Shown: in pieces, positions 5,181 to 8,137 of the stretch | Layout of the letters: the number at the start of each line of letters is the position of its first letter | Numbering within the stretch: the stretch's first letter is position 1 | DNA from: Quisquiliibacterium sp. | GTDB lineage: Bacteria; Pseudomonadota; Gammaproteobacteria; Burkholderiales; Burkholderiaceae_E | Reading direction: 5' to 3' | DNA length: 8,137 nucleotides | Assembly (NCBI GenBank): GCA_030830765.1 | Contig: JAURMJ010000216.1 | Location: 1 to 8,137 of the forward strand | Made by a program: the position numbers and the translations under genes | The notes under the pieces: model-generated | The model's input: the letters and a program-made list of their open reading frames with translations, nothing else | The model's database searches: none | Told to the model about the DNA's origin: nothing

Positions 5181-5795
5181 TCAGCGCCTCATCACCTTCT
5201 CGGACGGTGTCAGCGCCTCGATATAGGCAGGTCGCGAAAAAATCCGCTCAGCGTAACGCAGCAATGGCGCGGCAGTTTTGGGCATCTCGATCCCGTAATG
5301 ATCAAGACGCCACAGCAATGGCGCAATCGCAACATCAAGCATTGAAAAATCATCGCCAAGCATGAATTTGTTCTTCATGAAGATCGGGGTCAGTTGGGTG
5401 AGCCGATCCCGGATCTGCTGTCGCGCACGATCCATCTGCTTGGCGGCATCCTTGTGATGGTCCCTGCGCTCAAGCTGCTGCACGTGAATAAACAATTCGC
5501 GCTCGAAATTGAACAGGAACAGGCGCGTACGTGCACGCATCACCGGATCCGCAGGCATCAGCTGCGGGTGCGGGAAACGCTCGTCGATGTACTCATTGAT
5601 GATGTTCGACTCGTACAGGATCAAGTCACGTTCGACAAGTACCGGCACCTGTCCGTACGGGTTCATGATCGAGATGTCCTCTGGCTTGTTGTACAAGTCG
5701 ACATCGCGGATCTCAAAATCCATGCCCTTCTCGAAGAGTACGAAACGGCATCGCTGGCTAAACGGGCAGGTTGTACCCGAATACAAAACCATCAT
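5181..5795 (-). CDS. sspA: Stringent starvation protein A (GST-like RNA polymerase-associated factor)
   Basis: A 204-residue SspA with the glutathione S-transferase fold. An N-terminal thioredoxin-like domain (VLYSGTTCPFSQRCRFVL, NPYGQVPVLVERDLILYES) is followed by an all-helical domain. The FPHPQLMP segment (74-81) contains the Pro-His-Pro of the conserved surface pocket known to matter for SspA function. SspA binds RNA polymerase and helps cells adapt to starvation and acid stress. It is not expected to be an active glutathione transferase. Cysteines C10 and C16 lie where catalytic residues sit in GSTs. The start is supported by AAGGAG nine bases before ATG 5795; a second ATG follows immediately. 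It precedes sspB and follows petC, from which it is separated by a strong intrinsic terminator, so it may have its own promoter. I see no convincing one in the gap. Confidence 0.95.
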   Translation of the reverse strand: MMVLYSGTTCPFSQRCRFVLFEKGMDFEIRDVDLYNKPEDISIMNPYGQVPVLVERDLILYESNIINEYIDERFPHPQLMPADPVMRARTRLFLFNFERELFIHVQQLERRDHHKDAAKQMDRARQQIRDRLTQLTPIFMKNKFMLGDDFSMLDVAIAPLLWRLDHYGIEMPKTAAPLLRYAERIFSRPAYIEALTPSEKVMRR

Positions 5796-5827
5796 GGCAG
5801 ACGGCTCCTTGAGTCTTACCCAACAAG

Positions 5828-5862
5828 AAAAAAACAGGGTGAGTCGGTCTGCGACTCACCCT
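5828..5862 (-). terminator. Strong intrinsic terminator after petC
   Basis: On the minus strand an 11-bp perfect stem (AGGGTGAGTCG with CGACTCACCCT, 5862-5852 and 5846-5836) with a 5-nt loop is followed by G and seven T residues (5834-5828). This is a textbook rho-independent terminator, about 20 bp after the petC stop. It should end most pet operon transcription before sspA. Confidence 0.92.
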
Positions 5863-5882
5863 TCGCACGACGAATCCCGGGA

Positions 5883-6749
5883 TTACTTCACGTCCTTCCA
5901 GTACTCCCGGTTCATCCACCAGGCAAGGACTGTGAACATCGCCAGGAACATCAGGACCCACACACCCATCCGGGTGCGCGACTGGGCGGTCGGATCAGAC
6001 ATGTAGGTGACAAAGGCGACGAGATCCGAGACAGCTTCATCAAACTCGACCTGCGACAGCTGACCACCCTCGGCCTTGCCAAGCGTCAGAGTACGCCCCC
6101 CATGACCATGTCCGGGTTCAAGTTTGGTCGAGGCTGTTGTGGCCAGACCTTTCGCATCGACTTTGATCAGCGTCTGCTCGAAACCCTTCGCCTCGCCGGT
6201 CTTGGCATCCTTGATCTGTTTTGTCTCTTCGATCGTGGCGCCACGACTCCCCTGCAGCTGCCAGAGCACATGCGGCATCCCGACAGACGGGAAAACCGCA
6301 TTGTTCCAACCGGTTGGCCGCGAAGCATCGCGGTAGTAGGCGCGCAGATAGGTGTACAGCCAGTCTGCGCCAGAACCGGCATGCGAAGCGCGCGCCCGCG
6401 TAATCACCGAAAGATCAGGAGGCAGCGCGCCGAACCATGCCTTGGCATCGGCTGGTGACATTGCAATCTTCATCTGCTCACCGACCTTGTCAGCTGTGAA
6501 CATCAGATTGGATTTGATTTGCGCCTCAGACAGACCGATATCGGTCAAACGGTTATAGCGCATCGAAGATGCACTGTGACAGTTCAGGCAGTAATTGACG
6601 AACAGTTTCGCGCCGCGCTGCAAAGCGGCCTGATCAGTCAGTTTCTGAGCCGGGAAGTGATCGAGCGGATAGTCACTGCCCGCGGCCTGCGCAGCGCTGA
6701 CCGTGACGAAAGTGATCAGTGCCGCGGCGATTCGAAGCATCTTTTTCAT
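5883..6749 (-). CDS. petC: Cytochrome c1 of the ubiquinol:cytochrome c reductase (bc1) complex
   Basis: A 288-residue cytochrome c1. An N-terminal signal peptide (MKKMLRIAAALITFVTVSAA, cut near AQA-AGS) leads to a periplasmic haem domain with C54-L-N-C57-H58. The MRYNRL segment and GMPHVLW (M158, the expected axial haem ligand) are typical of the family, as is SDLVAFVTYMSDPT before the membrane anchor. A single C-terminal transmembrane helix (about 261-279) ends in NREYWKDVK. The protein passes electrons from the Rieske centre to soluble cytochrome c. Between M158 and the anchor is a charged region with a His/Gly-rich patch (GHGHGG, 213-218). The ATG at 6749 gives a good signal peptide; in-frame TTG at 6761 is less likely. 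It follows petB by about 22 bp in the classic petABC order. Confidence 0.96.
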   Translation of the reverse strand: MKKMLRIAAALITFVTVSAAQAAGSDYPLDHFPAQKLTDQAALQRGAKLFVNYCLNCHSASSMRYNRLTDIGLSEAQIKSNLMFTADKVGEQMKIAMSPADAKAWFGALPPDLSVITRARASHAGSGADWLYTYLRAYYRDASRPTGWNNAVFPSVGMPHVLWQLQGSRGATIEETKQIKDAKTGEAKGFEQTLIKVDAKGLATTASTKLEPGHGHGGRTLTLGKAEGGQLSQVEFDEAVSDLVAFVTYMSDPTAQSRTRMGVWVLMFLAMFTVLAWWMNREYWKDVK

Positions 6750-6771
6750 CTCTTTTCTCAACTCCGACGGA

Positions 6772-8137
6772 CTAGTGGGCTTCGAAGGTGACGCGATCTG
6801 GTAACGGCTTACTCTCGCCCATCCGGCTCCACCAAGGCATCAGCAGGAAGAACGAAAAATAGATCAACGTGCCGATCTTGGAGAACAGATTGCCCATCGG
6901 GGATGGAGCCAGCACTCCGAAATAACCCAATACCAGGAACACGACTACAAACAATCCGTACATCCATTTATGCCAGCCAGGACGGTAGCGCAGCGAGCGG
7001 ACCGGACTGTTGTCCAGCCAAGGCAGTGCGAAGAAAATCAGCACCGAAGCGCCCATGGCGACCACGCCCCAGAACTTGGCGTCAACAATCAGGAAACCAA
7101 CAATCAGCGCAACACTCGCTCCAGGTCCGATCAGACGGCTCAGACCGTTACGCGAACCGACAAAGGTCAGCAGCGCGTAAATGATCAGGAACGGCGTCAT
7201 CCAGAACAACAGGAAGTCGTCTGTTGTGGCCCGGAGGATCGAATAGAACGGCGTGAAGTACCAGACAGGCGCAATATGCGGCGGCGTCTTGAGCGGGTCG
7301 GCCGGGATGAAGTTGTTGTACTCCAGGAAATACCCGCCGAATTCCGGTGCAAAGAAAACGACCGCCGAGAATACGATCAGGAACACGGACACACCAAAGA
7401 TGTCATGCACCGTGTAATAAGGATGGAAAGGAATGCCATCCAGCGGGATTCCGTTTGCGTCCTTTTTAGCCTTGATGTCGATACCGTCAGGGTTATTCGA
7501 CCCGACCTCATGCAAAGCCACAATGTGCGCAGCCACCAGACCCAGCAAGACCAGAGGCACTGCGATCACGTGAAACGAGAAGAAACGATTCAACGTCGCA
7601 TCGCTGACCACGTAGTCCCCACGGATCCAGACCGACAAATCGGGGCCTATGAACGGGATCGCCGAGAACAGGTTCACGATCACCTGAGCACCCCAATAGG
7701 ACATCTGACCCCAGGGAAGCAGGTACCCCATGAAGGCTTCGGCCATCAGGCAAAGGAAAATCATGCAACCGAAGATCCAGATGAGTTCACGCGGTTTGCG
7801 ATAGGAACCGTAAATCAGCCCTCGGAACATATGCAGATAAACGATCACAAAGAATGCAGATGCCCCGGTGGAGTGCATGTAGCGAATCAGCCAGCCGTAG
7901 GGCACCTCACGCATGATGTACTCAACGCTGGCAAATGCCACTGGAACGCCTGAGGCATTCAAGGAGGCATCCGGTTTGTAGTGCATGACCAGGAAAATGC
8001 CGGTCAGGATCTGGATGACGAGCACCAGCATCGCCAGCGACCCGAAGAAGTACCAGGAGTTGAAATTCTTGGGCGCGTAGTACTCGGACAAGTGCGCCTT
8101 CCAGGTTGCGGTCAACGGAAACCGAGCATCAACCCAG
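6772..8137 (-). CDS. petB: Cytochrome b of the bc1 complex, N-terminus beyond the window
   Basis: About 455 residues of cytochrome b. The frame stays open to the right edge (WVDARFPLTATWKAHLSEYY), so only a short N-terminal piece is missing. Four haem-ligand histidines are visible: codons near 7875 and 7833 (RYMHSTG, YLHMFRG) and near 7572 and 7527 (SFHVIAV, AAHIVAL). The quinol-oxidation site motif is PVWY (codons near 7269-7258) instead of the mitochondrial PEWY, and is preceded by KTPPHIA. Hydrophobic segments throughout fit the eight transmembrane helices of bc1-type cytochrome b, with a further hydrophobic C-terminal stretch. The protein holds the low- and high-potential b haems and both quinone sites in the cytoplasmic membrane. 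The Rieske gene (petA) should lie just right of the window. The spacing of helix-D histidines is 15 positions, as in cytochrome b6. Confidence 0.97.
   Translation of the reverse strand, partial: WVDARFPLTATWKAHLSEYYAPKNFNSWYFFGSLAMLVLVIQILTGIFLVMHYKPDASLNASGVPVAFASVEYIMREVPYGWLIRYMHSTGASAFFVIVYLHMFRGLIYGSYRKPRELIWIFGCMIFLCLMAEAFMGYLLPWGQMSYWGAQVIVNLFSAIPFIGPDLSVWIRGDYVVSDATLNRFFSFHVIAVPLVLLGLVAAHIVALHEVGSNNPDGIDIKAKKDANGIPLDGIPFHPYYTVHDIFGVSVFLIVFSAVVFFAPEFGGYFLEYNNFIPADPLKTPPHIAPVWYFTPFYSILRATTDDFLLFWMTPFLIIYALLTFVGSRNGLSRLIGPGASVALIVGFLIVDAKFWGVVAMGASVLIFFALPWLDNSPVRSLRYRPGWHKWMYGLFVVVFLVLGYFGVLAPSPMGNLFSKIGTLIYFSFFLLMPWWSRMGESKPLPDRVTFEAH

Noticed and set aside
5394..6458. A 354-codon open frame antisense to sspA and petC
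   Set aside because: It crosses two conserved genes and the strong terminator between them, and its translation matches no family I recognise.
6970..7953. A 327-codon open frame antisense to petB
   Set aside because: It lies fully within a strongly conserved cytochrome b gene. Its very hydrophilic, Arg/Gln/Asp-rich translation is typical of the reverse complement of a membrane-protein gene.
1..8137. CRISPR array, insertion sequence or integrase gene
   Set aside because: No regularly spaced repeats, transposase or integrase motifs were seen; the only substantial direct repeat is the two-copy tRNA-linked one.

Overview
The window looks like the chromosome of a betaproteobacterium, probably from the Burkholderiales. 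The main evidence is the order cytochrome b - cytochrome c1 - SspA - SspB on one strand, a known Beta/Gammaproteobacteria arrangement, together with SspA, SspB and bc1 sequences that read as betaproteobacterial. This placement rests on recognising the families, not on a database search.

Left part (1-2520). The 5' part of a gamma-glutamyltransferase-like gene runs leftward off the edge. It diverges from a rightward group: an ATP-binding type universal stress protein, a FrnE-type DsbA-family thiol oxidoreductase with a CPWC motif, and a 2-keto-4-pentenoate hydratase/fumarylacetoacetase-family protein.

Middle part (2550-4301). A leftward CLC-type anion channel or transporter gene converges on the hydratase gene. 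It carries one apparent single-base deletion inside a conserved CLC motif, and both glutamates that carry protons in CLC exchangers are replaced (Gly and Ala). Diverging from it is a small orphan Flp-type pilin gene with a reasonable sigma70-like promoter.

Repeat region (4313-4594). A tRNA-Thr(UGU) gene lies on the minus strand. Its last 21 nt and its downstream intrinsic terminator are present twice, as a perfect 79-bp direct repeat at a 148-bp offset. The 69 bp between the copies are GC-rich and hold nested inverted repeats. The partial-plus-complete tRNA layout resembles the scar of an integrated element or a local tandem duplication, and is the most unusual structure here.

Right part (4608-8137). 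The leftward order is petB (cytochrome b, N-terminus off the window), petC (cytochrome c1), a strong intrinsic terminator, sspA, sspB, then tRNA-Thr 13 bp after the sspB stop. PetB and PetC belong to the respiratory ubiquinol:cytochrome c oxidoreductase. SspA is an RNA-polymerase-associated stress regulator, and SspB delivers ssrA-tagged proteins to ClpXP.

No CRISPR array, transposase, integrase or obvious new multi-gene system is visible. The points worth a second look are the duplicated tRNA 3' end, the nested palindromes, and the atypical frameshifted CLC gene.
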